A stretch of 64,000 bases of DNA from NCBI GenBank assembly GCA_009760855.2, contig WPIO01000001.1, positions 1,331,501-1,395,500 on the forward strand, given 5' to 3'. The position numbers were made by a program, and so were the translations under genes. Source of the stretch: Cristatella mucedo. Lineage: Eukaryota > Bryozoa > Phylactolaemata > Cristatellidae. Within the stretch, counting starts at the first letter, position 1, and the number at the start of each line of letters is the position of its first letter. The notes under the pieces were generated by a model. That model was not told the origin of the DNA. It did no database searches and saw only the letters and a program-made list of their open reading frames with translations. Of the stretch, positions 1 through 13,098 are shown piece by piece.

Positions 1-120
1 GCAACCAGTAATCAGCCGTAAGGTCACAATAGGCCTACCTGGCTGAATTCATATCTAATACAGTGTCGTCCTTAATGGCTTAAGCAATTCTCAAGTAAAA
101 TTAGACTCTATTTTAAAGAT

Positions 121-1190
121 GCAGGGATAATAATAGTAACAATAATAACAATGCACTTGATGAAGTGCCCTAAGATAAATAAATCTCTTTCTAGGCACTT
201 TAGATTTGCAGAAAAGAGAAACGCGATTGAACATGAGTAATATCATGCTTGATAAAGAACATGAATGACGTGCTTAGGGGTGTCATACACAGGGTCAGCT
301 TGCAAGTGTGGTTAGCGGCAGCATGTGCAGTGTCAGCACCCATATCCCAATGAAGGACGAATCACATGGATCCAATAAAAGCAGTCCTAAATGGGTTTGT
401 ATTAGGGTTCTTTTTAAATGTAGTCAAGCCATCGCATGCTCTGACGAAAGTCGGGAGTGAGTTCCAGGCTTTGTGAGCATACGAACTAAATGCAGGTTCT
501 CCAAAGGGTTTCAGGTTTTTACGGGTAATGATTACATTTTTTTTTTATTCCGAAATCGGGTGTTACGATTCTTCGCCGGTGGGGGAGTAGATCTGAGAGA
601 CAGGCTGGAGCCAAAGTATGAAGTTACCTAAAAGTGAGCGACAATATCTTGAAGTCGTTGCTTGACAGGTAGCCAGTGCAAGTCGGCGAGAAGTGGTGTG
701 ATGTGGCAACTGTGAATCTCATGACAGACCAGCCTAGCTGTGGAGTTTTGCACCAGCTGTAATCGCCTGATTGGAAATGCCGGTTTGCTAGCAAGCACTG
801 AGTTACAGAAGTCAAGACGGGATGTGACAAATGCATGGACCAACTTAGACACGGTATCCTGACTTAAACAAGCCCGAATTTTAGCAATATTATGTATCTG
901 AAAGTAGGTAAACTTGATCGTGGAGCTGATGATCGTCGAACGTGAGGTCACTTTGGTCCATGACACCTAGATTTTGAGCTGATCTTCAAGCCAGAAGGTT
1001 ATCGTTTTGATTACAGATAATGCAAGCCGCTTAGAAAGGGTCAGTTGCAGCAGATGAGAATCCTTTATGATGGAGCTTGTATTGTAGCCACATATTACGG
1101 CAAGCATGTTGATAAGAAATAAACTGGAAACGTTTGTGGAGAGTGGCATCATCTGGTTCAATTTACTGAGACAAATCAATGTAAGTACAC
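121..1190 (-). mobile_element. LINE family A (CR1/L2/Jockey-like), 5'-truncated, RT C-terminus plus 3' end
   Basis: On the minus strand the 628-966 stretch encodes the thumb/C-terminal RT region of CR1-like LINEs, with ISSTIKFTYFQIHNIAKIR, RLQLVQNSTARLV and ITPLLADLHWLPVKQR. The stretch 967-1179 continues upstream with degenerate LKLN-type sequence. Toward 121 comes the 3' end: a short hairpin pairing around the GCACTTT/AAGTGCC segment and an ATT-type terminal repeat. Several stops and frameshifts make it inactive. The same module recurs at 2690-3345 and 53301-54177. Confidence 0.85.
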
Positions 1191-1690
1191 CCTTAAGCCA
1201 CTATTTTTCCGTGCATGAGTATTCCGTGTCTCATCTGAAAGTAGGTGAAGTGCAGTGCTCATCTTCCTGTAGAGAATTCTTGTAACCGACAGTTTTGCAA
1301 GCGAAAGCTTCTGCTGGCTCATCCGGCCGACTGCTGCAATTAGTCATCGAAGGTAACGAGCATACAAGTTCTGCTAGCACGGTACCGATTTTGAAATGAA
1401 TGATGCAGTTTACTGTGGGCTTTAGGTCTGAAGGTATTTAATGCAAGTGTGCCATCAGCAGCCATTTCTTAGACAGTAACCCTTCTATATGGATAAAAAA
1501 AGGCCAAGAGTGTCATGCCATTTGAAAAAATGTTTAAGTTGAATGGCCCAAGTAACTCGGTGGTCGTTAACTACAAAGAGTCGTCTGTAGTAGCACGCAG
1601 TAATGGTACTATACATAGTAACCATTTTTTAAGCAAGCGAAATCTGCTAACCATAGTTATTATGGAAATAAATAGAGCAGAGTAGAGAAA

Positions 1691-1798
1691 GAATAATAAT
1701 AATAAAAATAATAATAATATAATATAATATAATATAATATAATATAATATAATAATAATCATATAATAATAATAATATAATAATAATAATAATAATAG
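1691..1798. repeat. AAT / AATAT microsatellite
   Basis: Mixed tract of ATA/AAT trinucleotides with an internal ATAAT pentanucleotide run (about 1718-1752). It is probably a 3' terminal repeat of a LINE or SINE that expanded, since LINE-A copies end in AAT/ATT repeats. Confidence 0.9.
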
Positions 1799-1876
1799 AG
1801 TAGAGATACTCGGCGAAAACGGCTAAGCATCACGGAAACACCTTCAGGCAAAATGGGAACTGCCCAGATGACTGGT

Positions 1877-2065
1877 AATAATAATAATAATAATAATGCA
1901 CTTGATAAAGCGCCCTCAGAGAACTTAATCTCTTTCTAGGCGCTTTACATTTGCTACAAAAGGAAATGCAATTGAACGGTAAGTAAAATCATGCATGAAA
2001 AACAAACAAAATGAATAACATGGTTAGGGGTGACATGCACAGGGTCAGCATGCAAATGCATGGTA
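1877..2065 (-). mobile_element. LINE-A 3' end fragment
   Basis: AAT repeats followed by CACTTGATAAAGCGCCC, then the hairpin segment with CTCTTTCTAGGCGC, then the 3' UTR with a GGGGTGACATGCACAGGGTC segment. It is nearly collinear with the 3' end at 2690-2900. No RT sequence remains, so this is a strongly truncated insertion. Confidence 0.88.
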
Positions 2066-2689
2066 CCCTGCATCTCCGTCGGGAGTAGGAAAAAAATACT
2101 GTACTCCTTGCAGTGGCAGAGAGGAATGCCTGGTAACACTGTATAGAAAGCCCAGCAATCGTGAGTAATCTGAGAGTTTAGATTACAAAGTTTCGGCGTT
2201 CACTACATGAGCAGCAAATAAGCAAGCAACTCAGTCTTGAAAATTCAAAGTACCTTCCAGAAGGTTTGTGGATGCCTTGGTCAGGAACTTAGCTTTATAA
2301 GTGTTTTCATTCATGATACTTCTAAAAAGTTGTGACAGACTGCAACACAGAATACATTTCTTTGTGGTCCGTGTTCTCGTTGTTGCTAAGTACAGGTTGT
2401 GATGTAAATATCATAATAAATTATTCAACTTAATCGCAACAGTTGTGAGGCTTACTAGGGTTTTTTGAGTTACGGGCTACGGGACTGAGTAAAAAACCGA
2501 ACAACTTTGCTAAATAAGGGCTAGCCTGTAACATTTTATGCATATGTTACTTATGTAGTGCACAAATGTTCATGGTGATTGAACTCAGTTATTATAAATA
2601 CAAATATATAATTCGCATGTATAGCGCCCGAAGATAACTTAATCGCTATCCCAGTGATTCGCCTTTGCCTCAGGGCTAGCGCCCATAAC

Positions 2690-3345
2690 AATACTAATAA
2701 TAATAATAATGCACTCAATAAAGCGCCCTCAGAGAACCTAATCTCTTTCTAGGCGCTTTACAATTGCTGCAAAGTGAAATGCAATTGAATGGTAAGTAAT
2801 ATCATGCTTGAAAAACCAACAAAATGAATAATATGGTTAGGGGTGACATGCACAGGGTCAGCATGCAAATGTGGTTAGTGGCAGCATGCACAGTGTCAGC
2901 ACGCATAAGCACATAAAAGACGAATCACAGGGACTCACTAAATGCTGGCCTAAATAGGTGTGTTTTTAAGTTCTTTTTAAATGCGGTCAAGTCAGGGGAT
3001 GTTCTGACCCTAGTCGGGAGGGAGTTCCAGGCTTTGGGAGCATACGAGCTAAATGCACGGTCTCCAAAGGATTTGAGGTTTGTACGAGGTATTGGTAGAC
3101 TGTTGGATTCCGAAAAGCGGGTAGTACGATCGATGCTTGGCCTGGTGGGGGAGTCGATCTGAGAGACAGGCTGGAGCCATAGAATGAAGGGACCTAAAAG
3201 TGAGCGACAAAACCTTGAAGTCAATCCGTTGCTTGAGTGGTAGCCAGTGCAAGTCGGCGAGAAGTGGAGTAATGTGGCAACTGCGACGCTCACGACAGAC
3301 AAGCCTAGCTGCAGAGTTTTGCACCAGCTGCAATCGCCTACAATC
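2690..3345 (-). mobile_element. LINE-A copy, RT C-terminus plus 3' end
   Basis: Minus-strand frames carry RLQLVQNSAARLV, ITPLLADLHWLPLKQR, LSLTFRSLHSMAPACLSDRL and, in another frame, PRTNLKSFGDRAFSSYAPKA and WNSLPTRVRTSPDLTAFKK. These are the conserved C-terminal blocks of this LINE. One frameshift separates the two blocks. The 3' UTR and hairpin lie at 2700-2900, followed by ATT repeats. It is among the best-preserved LINE-A copies here. Confidence 0.88.
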
Positions 3346-3779
3346 GCAATCGCCCATGACCTCAGCCAGACCTTGGCCTTAGCGATCACCTTAATCACTG
3401 GACCAAATATCATGATTACACCTGCTGCTATTCAGGATAGTATTGTTCACACATGACATGTATGTAATGATCAGGAAACTGATATATGCAGGTGAGTTAT
3501 TGACACATTAAGCATTACGTACAAGAAAATTACAACAATATGTGAACATTTATTTTTCCCTAAATTGGGTACAATTTCGGCTTTTATAGATAGCCTTTTT
3601 CTTTGAAGGTGCCTTTTTCCACCTCATGGAAAGTCTTTTGTTGCTGACTCAACAACTTCATCGCTGCAATATAAATATCTAAATTTTCATAAAATTCGGC
3701 TCGGATCTCTCACACAAGTAAATAATCAAAATACTAGCTGATTTTAAAGGATCTATTATATAGAAACAGAACAGCCTTT

Positions 3780-3872
3780 ACAGCTATTGTCACAGCTTGC
3801 AGCCGAAATAAATGATCGCCAACAGCTGGATTGAAACCTGTGATCTCAGCTCAGCGATCGTTCTCCGGACCG
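3780..3872 (-). mobile_element. SINE2 fragment
   Basis: The minus-strand reading contains the SINE2 body (GCTGTGACAATAGCTGTAAAGGCTGTTC-like) and a decayed B box. It aligns with the better copies at 5205 and 60290. Confidence 0.55.
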
Positions 3873-4384
3873 TGATGATGAAAAGCAACCATATTGCGTA
3901 GTTTCTTATCACTGCCTACCATGTATGCAGGCTAGTAAAAAGATGATTACCTGTCCATTCATGAAGTTAAAAAGATAAGTTGAAAAGCATCATCGTTTTT
4001 AAAAAGCCATTCTGACAGATTAAATATCACTTCAAGCCATTTGCATCAAGCTGTTTGCATTTAAATACGCAGAGTTAATTGTAACATTATTAGTTATCAA
4101 CTCAACTAGCTTAAATTTGACTAACTATATCATAAAATATATCTGGAATAACGTTTAGAAATACCTGAGCGAAAGAGGTTTCGTCGATGCTCTCAATAGT
4201 GATTTTAAAATGTGTCCAACTAGATATGAGCTATGCAAAAGCTTTCTGCCAGATGTATTTCGTCTTTATCGATACTATATAACTACAGTGAAATTACAGC
4301 CTGCCTGAATTTTATCACCAGAAGAAATATTGTTCTTATTATATGTTCTAAATTGTTACATTAACTGTTTTAAAAGCCTCATGT

Positions 4385-4590
4385 GTACAGTGGCAAGAGA
4401 GCCTTAACGGCTTTTACCACCGCATGGATTTGGCTTGTAGAATCGCCCACTGCAGGATTCAAATCGACGACCTCTGTAGTCCCATATAATCCAATATAAT
4501 CCAATATAATCCAATTGCAGGATTCGAATCGACAACCTCTGTAGTCGATGCCAAGCACCTTACCACCTAGGCTACCGCGGCCCGGTACAT
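4385..4590 (-). mobile_element. SINE2 copy with duplicated B-box segment
   Basis: The minus-strand tRNA-like head carries a GGTTGTCGATTCGAATCCTG B-box-like sequence. The segment GCAGGATTC-AATCGAC-ACCTCTGTAGTC occurs twice, at about 4452-4482 and 4515-4546, separated by three ATATAATCCA-type decamers. The 5' body (GGTGGTAAAAGCCGTTAAGGCTC-like) continues at 4385-4425. Confidence 0.7.
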
Positions 4591-5204
4591 TTCGTCTTTG
4601 TATTATTCAAGCCCAAGTCTGCTAATCAGAATTCCCAGGCAAACACCTTCCTAATGCGTACCAATACAGTTGCAGCTTTATTTTAGAGAAGTGTAAGCAT
4701 ACTTACTTTCCTATCCTCATTAATATCAACCCGATTTAGACCACGTGCGAAGTCCTGCAAAAAATTAGACACTAGAAACATCATTTACTTTATTTAGTTC
4801 CGAAAAAAATAAATTGAAATGCATTTTCTGTATCAATCTCTCCTGTTGTAGCAATATATTAAAAATATTGAACGTCAAGATATCCTGCTTTCCAAGCTTG
4901 CAATTTCACGCAAAACACATTAAACTCATGAACCTTTGTAATAAAATATAAGGGTCAGTGTCATCGTTACTACACGACAGTACACTTGTACCGCTTATCA
5001 TCTGACCTATTTCCCACAGTAAGATATCATCTATATTTTCTAAGCAAGCACGACAGACGAAAACTGGATACTGTTTTTTCGTCAATGTCTAATTTCATGA
5101 TACGGCGAGGTGAGCCAGCAAAGGTTTTTAATTTAACCGTATACATTAGGTATTTTATAGGCTAGGAAGTGATTTAATATTCCGTCGAGCGACCATGCAC
5201 AGAT

Positions 5205-5365
5205 AAATGGCTCACTGGGTAAAGTAGTAGCTTTTCACGACCTCGGCTCCGAGGTCGTGGGTTCGAATCGTGTGGTGAGCGATCTTTTATAGTCACGGCA
5301 AGTGGTGGTGATAGCCGCAAAGGTTCTCATGTTGCTATACAAAAGGGGCTGTTTAATCAGCTGGT
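5205..5365 (+). mobile_element. SINE2 copy (tRNA-derived)
   Basis: Head with an A-box-like TGGCTCACTGGGTAAAG and an intact B box GGTTCGAATC at about 5260. The body is AAGTGGTGGTGATAGCCGC, then TTGCTATACAAAAGGGGC and the end TTTAATCAGCTGGT. Identical blocks recur in seven other places in both orientations, which marks it as a dispersed SINE. The tRNA fold is not complete. Confidence 0.8.
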
Positions 5366-6279
5366 ATTTTTCTAGATTTTACCGTGCATTAGTTTTTGCA
5401 TAGATATCTTATTAGTATACTGAGCTGAGATGACGATGCTCTTTTTCACATAGATGATGCTGCTCTTTATAGATTTAACGTAGATGATGCTGCTATTTTC
5501 CACAAATCACCTGTTTACTCTGCATCAAATAACAAGCCGTGATTCCTAGCTGGGTTCTCATTTACGCCTAGCTGTCCTGCGTGCTTTACTTTATATATTT
5601 AGTCACTCAAAAACCACTATTCAAAATTCGAAAATGTTATTGAGGTATGAAAAGCTGATGTGGCTGTGTCTTTTACTTGGCAATATCATCTTTAACTAGA
5701 TTAGGTATATTTTCGTTAAGCGAAGCATGTGAATATGTAAAAATAACATTTATCGTAGCATTCTCACAGAAACCGATCTTATCCTAGGCATGTTACATTT
5801 GCTGCAAATACGTATGCAACTCCATAAGAAAACCGACGATGCTGGTAAACACCCGTTCCTTAGTGCCATCCAATTAGGACTCTGTATGACCTCTTGTGTG
5901 TGGTTAGAGAAAGAGGCAGCAAAAAACAGATTCCTATTTTCTGTCAGGACACATTTCGGAGTGATAAATATGTACGAATGCAATGAGTCTCGTGTTGTAT
6001 GCGTAATAATCTGCCAACATTGCACATTAACCCCATTTGTTTTAATGGCTTTTATTAAATATAACTTCTGAGCCACTGCATCAGCACTTTAAAAACCTAG
6101 TCAAAACTGTCTTTCATATTCTGCAAAAAAGTTAGGGTAGCCATCTTATTTTCGTACAATATGACCCCAAGAATAATATGGCCGCTAAGACATCAAACTC
6201 TTTCGACAGACAAACACTTCATTAAAGCATTCTTAGGAAAATTATGACTAGTGCTGACGCATTGCCCCCTAGTATTCAC

Positions 6280-6425
6280 TTAGGGGCTAGAGGCTCGCTC
6301 TTCAGGCCTCATGTTGTATTCTCGACTCCGGCACTGGTTGATCCTTTATTGATCACTGCAAGCGGTGGTGATAGCCATGAAAACTCTTCTGCCGCTTTAG
6401 AAAATGAGGGTATTTAATCAGCTTA
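6280..6425 (+). mobile_element. SINE2 copy, degraded head
   Basis: Body blocks AAGCGGTGGTGATAGCCATG, AAAACTCTTCTGCCGCT and the end TTTAATCAGCT match the other SINE2 copies. The B box is eroded to CTCGACTCC. Confidence 0.72.
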
Positions 6426-9400
6426 GATTCATACTTTTACTTATTGCTTAAAATATTCGTACAATAACGAGAGCATTTCAAGAATTTGATACTGGTCAGA
6501 TAGTACAACTTTTAGGTGCATGCTTTGATTGCAATTTTCAGTAAAATTTAGGATCTCTTTAATGTGCTACAGCATTACATAAAATTCATAGCTCACATCC
6601 TCTACAACTGGCCTGAATATGGACGTCATTTAGAAAAATAACGAGGCAGGGTCGCAAAGAGTGCAGACATTCCAGGAGGTTTTTCTTTTTGTCTTTTAAA
6701 ATATAGGTTCACAAGGCATAACTTTAGCATCACCGGGTATGTAGGAAATGTTTTTACAAACCGTAATACGTTTAAATTCAAAGCAGGTCATTGCATGAGC
6801 TTGATTATTTTTTCGTCAGAGTGAGTAAGTTTAATTATCTTAACTTCGAATTTGGTATAGATATTTAAACTATATAATAAAGAATAGCACATTGACCGCA
6901 TGATAATAGATCAATCACTGTTTTTCTCATGTCGTTATGCAGGTATCGTTACTTGCCAGTGCTGTTGTTAGCAAGCTTCCAGTCACTACACCGTACTAAA
7001 ATCTAACTGCTAGACATCGCTTCTTGCCCAGATTTTATATTTGTGACACATTTAATTTTACTTGCCAATGGATGACAGTGATTTATTATTCAAGCATTCA
7101 TTCACCTGCTTGTTTACGCTTGATTCTAAGAACATATTGGGATACAACACTTTCAAAATTTTTTGTTGAGCCAGCAAAGAAATTCTTGACTCACGACGAC
7201 ATTCAAACAACATAACAGTCACAGTCGTCATTCTACTATTTTAAATCCACATATGAGTATCTTCTGTTAGTATTAAGTCTAACGATGGTTAGTTCACACT
7301 TAATGACTCTCCTACAGAATTAACAGAACTTTGAGATATTTGTTTGTGCCCTAAAATAGTCCTTCTTGCATGCCGGAAACCCGTTATTATTTTGTTAGTA
7401 AACAGGAAAGATTTGACCTGGAGGTTGATATTTAGCTCAAAATACTTCAGTTTATTAGCGTGCTTTGCTTGTAAACAGTTAGGTAGTCTTAAAAATAAAA
7501 AATTAAAAAAATGACAATTTAGTGATATGGCTACATTAGTAAACAGTATCTCATTCAAGATAATTTAAATATACTGTACTGAAAGGATGTTCTAATACTC
7601 AGTGATAATATGATGAAAGTCATGAACCCTAATATGATTGTACATACCAGTAACATTGGCGAGATATGCACAAGATCAGTGTTAGCAGTACAACGGTCAC
7701 ACTCGTAAGCACAAAACTTTGGCACATCTAAATGAAGGCATATCTAAATGACAACCGAATGCTGTGAGAAACAGATGGGTTAACAGTAACCAATCTGACC
7801 TAATGGTTTGGTCCTACAGGTTTTGCTCCTTCAGAAATACAAGATCCTGAAGTGCTAGATGTCGAGTGATGGCAGCTATATGTAAGCAGAGGCTAAATGA
7901 ATTGGACCTGTGGTAATTACTCTGCTGCAGGATCGCTTGATTAACCATCTGGGCATATAGCTTATCTTTAGAGATTACTATAGCGACACTACATGGTAAA
8001 ACGCGTTATTTCAGATTGGGTTTGATATCCTAAAATTACCCAAATGAACTAAAAATATCCCCCACTTACAAAATTGGGTCACACTTTTGAGATTATAGCT
8101 AGGATTGAGGATTAGTTAGATCTACCTTATAAGATTAAGTTGGCATTTTGATAGGTGTCACAAAATTATCACAGCATTAGAGACTAGATTTCATTGGGAG
8201 AAATTGCATGAATAAATAAAAAGTTGTTTTTTTTAGCAACTAGATTTCTTAGGTGCATATTCAGAGATGAACAGCATAGTTTAATTTCTTTTTCGTATTC
8301 ACTAAGTGCTCCAAGCTAAATGCTTGGAAATTTAGAATACAAATCACATTCCACAATTACCAAACTAGATTTTTTCAACGATGCGTACTAACCTATTTTA
8401 TTACGTAGGCTTCAGAGAACACATATTCATCATTATGCTGCCTTTTTCTTTCATTCACAAAATTGTTTATCTAGTTAATTCAATATTATCACCTCGTCAG
8501 CAATTATGCAAATCGAACCGCAGACGGATGGGCTTAGGGTAAAGCTGTTGGGAAGGCATTTCATGCCCTATGCAGTGGCTAGGACTAGGTTAAAACTTTA
8601 ACTTATGCACACTCCGCCACTACCTGACTGTAACCAAATAACTAACAACGTCATGCTTCCAATCTATGAGCAACCAGTAAATGTGCGTCACGTAACGTTA
8701 CGGCTTTCTCGAGATTTGTTTATCTTGTCAACCTTTCCCCCTAGATGTGAATGATGGGTTCACCCCTAGATAGCAATATTTGACCGTTTAGGTCGGACAA
8801 TTATACTACGAACCTAACACTAATCATATATGTGAACCCAAGAGACATAATAAAGGAGTTCACTTTTAAGCAATTCGCCGATGTCCTGAACTATAATATG
8901 CATAGCAAGCACCTTCTAATTGTCAGAAGTTAATCGTTCCGCCTATGCTAGGTGGTGAATACGACACCTAGTAAAGTATGGAAAAAGCCATTTCTGTCAT
9001 TATTACTGTGCAAATGGCTAAATAGTTTGTCTCTTTACTCAGAAACTGCATACTAATTACTTATTACCGTAGCAGGCTCCACAATTTCATAGTTTCTTAT
9101 AAGTTAATATGAGCCGGCTGACAAGTTCAGGCGGACTACGATTCACCTTTTACTTGACGGAAACACATAATTCCACATATAATTGTAAAAAGTTTAAAAA
9201 ATTTGTTTCAGGATTACATTTTAAAATGAGGACAAAACATGCTACTGAGCGACTATCAAAATGCCCCGACACAGCAGCTCTAACAGTGTCTCCGAGCAGG
9301 AACGAGGAGGTTTCCTGCCAGATGTGTTCCACTATTCTAGCGACAGACTAAATGTATATCACCTGAAGCCCATCTGCATTATCGCTTATCAAGTAGCTAA

Positions 9401-11004
9401 CATTTTCTACGATCAAGCAGTCAATTCATAGCCCCTGAGCCACATTATCAAGTAAACATATTGACAGTTTTTTTATTTCGCAGTAGTTCTAGTTTTTACA
9501 TAAAAAAGAGCTCACTTCCATAGTCTCCTTACCATCAACCTGATGAAAATTCCCCCACCGTTTCTTATAATAAAGCGTTCATGTATTAACATCATCATGT
9601 CTTTCACTTCGGTCCTAGACCTGCTCTTCTAAGTACTTGCTTTATCATTTTTAGCAAGCAAACACGATAAATTGAAGCAATTAGCAATAATACAAATCAT
9701 GGTGCTAGAAGCTACACAAGTCATTGAAAAGACCTGACTAATAGCACCATCTATAAAAAACCTCACGTTGACTGCCCATGAAACTGCAACAGAAAACACT
9801 CGCCTCCTATACCATTTACCTACTGCCCGCAGTGAACTGCTGCCACAATTTGCATAACTACCACTGCATGGAACGGAACTGAAAACTCTTTTCGTTCGAT
9901 GAATAATTGTAGGCTTCCTCCATCAGTCAGCACAAGCTTTGTTTTGCCAAGCTTTGTGTCATAGGCATTTTCTATTTGAAGAAGTGAATGTATATAAAAG
10001 GGAACAACAGGCCACAGAAAAGTAGTTGAATGACTCGGAACCATCATGAATATTGCATAAGTGAAACCAACCAAAAGGGTGATGTTCTCCTCCAATATTG
10101 CCAGTTTACTCAGAATAATCACTGCACTGGTTCGAACGGTTTCTATAACAGTGGATGATACACTTAGAATGGCTAATTTGGGACGTATCTATAATAGCTC
10201 TATCGTGAATGGCTTCAATCGGACTCAAGAAAATCTTAAATTTTTGCGTAAGGGTAAGACAATGAGTTGCTGCAGATTTTCTCTTACGATGGTTTAACAT
10301 GGTTTAGCCAAACATATTGAATTTCTGAAAAGCGTTAGCTGTTGGTAGCTGTGCTTCCAAATGGGACAAATTCATTATCGCATTCCCCTTGACAATTGAA
10401 AGCACTGACTTGCGGTACCTTTGCATATATTTCTTTGCATTCAGGCTCTTTATATGAGTATTCACCAACACGTCGTCATTGCAAGCTTGGATTGCTACTA
10501 GATTAGTCAAAGGTAAATATACGAGCCTTCGAAGTTGAGAGCAGCCTCCCTATCGAGTCTAATGCGATAAATGAGTATCCGGTAAGTTACAGTATTCTGG
10601 TGGATCGGTATCACTAGTACCCAGTTTTAACACAACTTTATGTTAGTGGACACGTCAGAAAATCAGTTGAATCTTATCATGCTTTTTGCGAAGATTTGTA
10701 ATGCCTACTTCGTGGAAGGTATCTAGTTTTTAGGATTTCCTCTGTATTTAGTGCATTTTACCATTTTAAGCCAAGCTTAGTCAAGTGGCTAATGGCTTAG
10801 TAATGTTGAAATACTAGCTTCAAGGCTCATTAAGAAGCTGCACTTTAACTGATTGTTAGCCTTGTTTGGTAATAGATAAAACGATTTAATATTCTGCGTA
10901 AAATTTGCTTTTACATGCTCTCGGGGTCGAACACGCTGGTGCACTGACTTCAAACTTTACTATACCTCTCTCGTCAGCATGTACGAAGTGTTGGCCAGAA
11001 CTGG
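6426..11004. other. No gene or repeat recognised
   Basis: AT-rich sequence with only short open frames on both strands, none with recognisable motifs, codon bias or splice-flanked domains. A weak palindromic GTAACGTTACG lies near 8692. Old unrecognised transposon sequence is possible. Confidence 0.5.
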
Positions 11005-11722
11005 CGGCCAATCTCAAGCTTGGAAAATGATGGAATAAATGCATTGGCAATTCAAATGCGGATGAAAATTTCGTGATAGTTAGGGGCTTTGCATTTTACA
11101 TAAGTTAGCATTTTCGTATATAATTTGGATTGCTTAAAGGTTTTTACTGGCAGCATTATAATCCTATGAGGACTTCAAAATTCAATATGCATATTCATAA
11201 TCTTGACGAAACATTTTAATACTAATATGCACTTCTATGGTACCTAAGGTTGCCATATATTCACGAAAAACTAAATTTAAAGGCTTCCACAGAATTCCAA
11301 AGTTTTATTTTCGGCGGCTTTTAGCCTGCTTTATTTCTCTATTTATAGCTATATGGTTCAGGATGCTATGCAGCCTAAAAGGTAAGCCAACCGTGTGGAA
11401 ATGGGTATTTGCATCGAATAAAGAAATCTGTTAGTCGGTAAACATCCGCTCAATAGATGCAAACTTTCCAAGGGCGATACTTTATGACCTCCCTTGTCTG
11501 GCTGGGAATAGTGACCACTACAATTAGCATTTTCTCTTCTGTCGAATTGAATTTGAATGAGGTGACTATTGCATGCAAATATATGGGATGTTTGGAAGCC
11601 GAAAATGTGCAAACATTCTATAGCCCAAATCTTTCCATTGTCTTAGTGCAGCATTAATTGAAGCCACTAGTAAGCCTACTGCATGGGCACACGACATTAA
11701 CAAGTCAACAATTAGCTTCCGG
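11005..11722 (+). repeat. Left arm of long inverted repeat
   Basis: The reverse complement of this segment matches 13099-13822 along its whole length at high similarity (by eye nearly 90 percent). Shared blocks include TGTCGTGTGCCCATGCAGTAG, CTTACTAGTGGCTTCAATTAA, GAGCGGATGTTTACCGACTA and CCAAATTATATACGAAAATGC, allowing for short differences. Open frames in the arm (for example 11457-11657) show no known protein motif and are not shared intact by the other arm. Confidence 0.85.
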
Positions 11723-13098
11723 GTTTGCGAACAACTTTCGGTAAGTAAATTTACTATGAAGTCAAATGAAACAGACCAGAGTATATTAGCTGGGATATCT
11801 AACTTTGCTAATTCACAATGACTGAATTAATGGATTCTATTGAAGAATCCTTGATTTAGGCTATGCAGTGTTTATAATGATTATGAGATTTTATTTTTAG
11901 GCAGCACAGGCAGACTTTCAGAATAAATCACATGGGGCTATTTTAGGGACATGTTTGCTCTTTTTTGCTACGGCATCAGAGACCAGCTGAGAAGCTTTAA
12001 GTCATTATACCTGGCACTACAAGTCATTAGAAACCGTGAAGATGATGCAAGATCCGCATTTGCTCTGAAAATGATGCAAGATCCGCATCTGGAAGATCAG
12101 CATCTGCTCACACGTAGCAACCCGATATACTTTCGTAGTTTGATAAATACCTTCACAAAATAGGCAAAACTTCAGTAACCCAGATTTGAAGAAAATCCTA
12201 TTCTGACCGTCATTCTTTTAGAGCCAAACCAGCGTCTGATACACCGTAAGGTTTGTAATGCGTAGTTGCTTCCATTTATTAACATGCCATCGGAATCATA
12301 TGGCCACATTTACCAACTTTTTTTTTAAAAGAAGCTTAAATGGGATTAATAATGATAGAGCAATCCGAGAATTTCACCTGCAATTATATTAGTATTGTTT
12401 CCAGCTGTGGCTGTTGTTTAAAACAAGTGATATAAGTACATAGATCGTGCAAACCTCATAATGTTCGATTTATCTCAATATCCTATTTTTACATTAGTGA
12501 AACACATGTCTTAGTTTGGTGACTTCTAAACGCTAATCTCTATCCAAATCATGCATGCATATTCTTCTAAATTATTCCAGGTTACAAGAAAACATCAAAA
12601 AGCCAGTTTCAACATTTTATGATCGGGAAGAGAATCACACCACTGAACTATTTTGAAATAAACTGAAACTCTTGTAATACACCTTTTTTCGATTGATGGG
12701 TATCTGAAGTCAGCATCAAGCGTAAAGATACCTCGTTCACTTTTATTCATATCCTTAAATTATACAACGTGTAGTGATAATATAATTTTCCAAAATGATC
12801 AATATTGGAGTATCTCGAAACAAGTATTTCGTTTGATAGTAAACTACAAAGTTTTGATCTATTTGTTAATATTTTTGTTAATATTAAAATACCTAATCTA
12901 CGATTAAGCCAGATGTACCAAAAATATGTTGGCCTAGCCAGACTGTTCATCACAGGGAATGCCTATCGGAGAAAGTGATTGCGAATTACTGATTAAACTT
13001 GTACATTAAAATAGTAGCATGAATTGGAATCTACACGAGTACGTTTTTTAAGCACGCCGGTCTAGAGATTGCTGTTTTCTGCCGATGGCAGCAGCCGA
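11723..13098. other. Spacer between the inverted-repeat arms
   Basis: About 1.4 kb of AT-rich sequence without recognised coding content. An 18-nt direct repeat (ATGATGCAAGATCCGCAT) occurs at 12042-12059 and 12071-12088. The 68-codon frame on the minus strand at 12747-12953 has no recognisable motif. Confidence 0.6.

Noticed and set aside
5208-5282. tRNA gene because of the GGTTCGAATC B box
   Set aside because: The cloverleaf is incomplete and the sequence continues into a body shared by seven other dispersed copies, so it is a SINE head.
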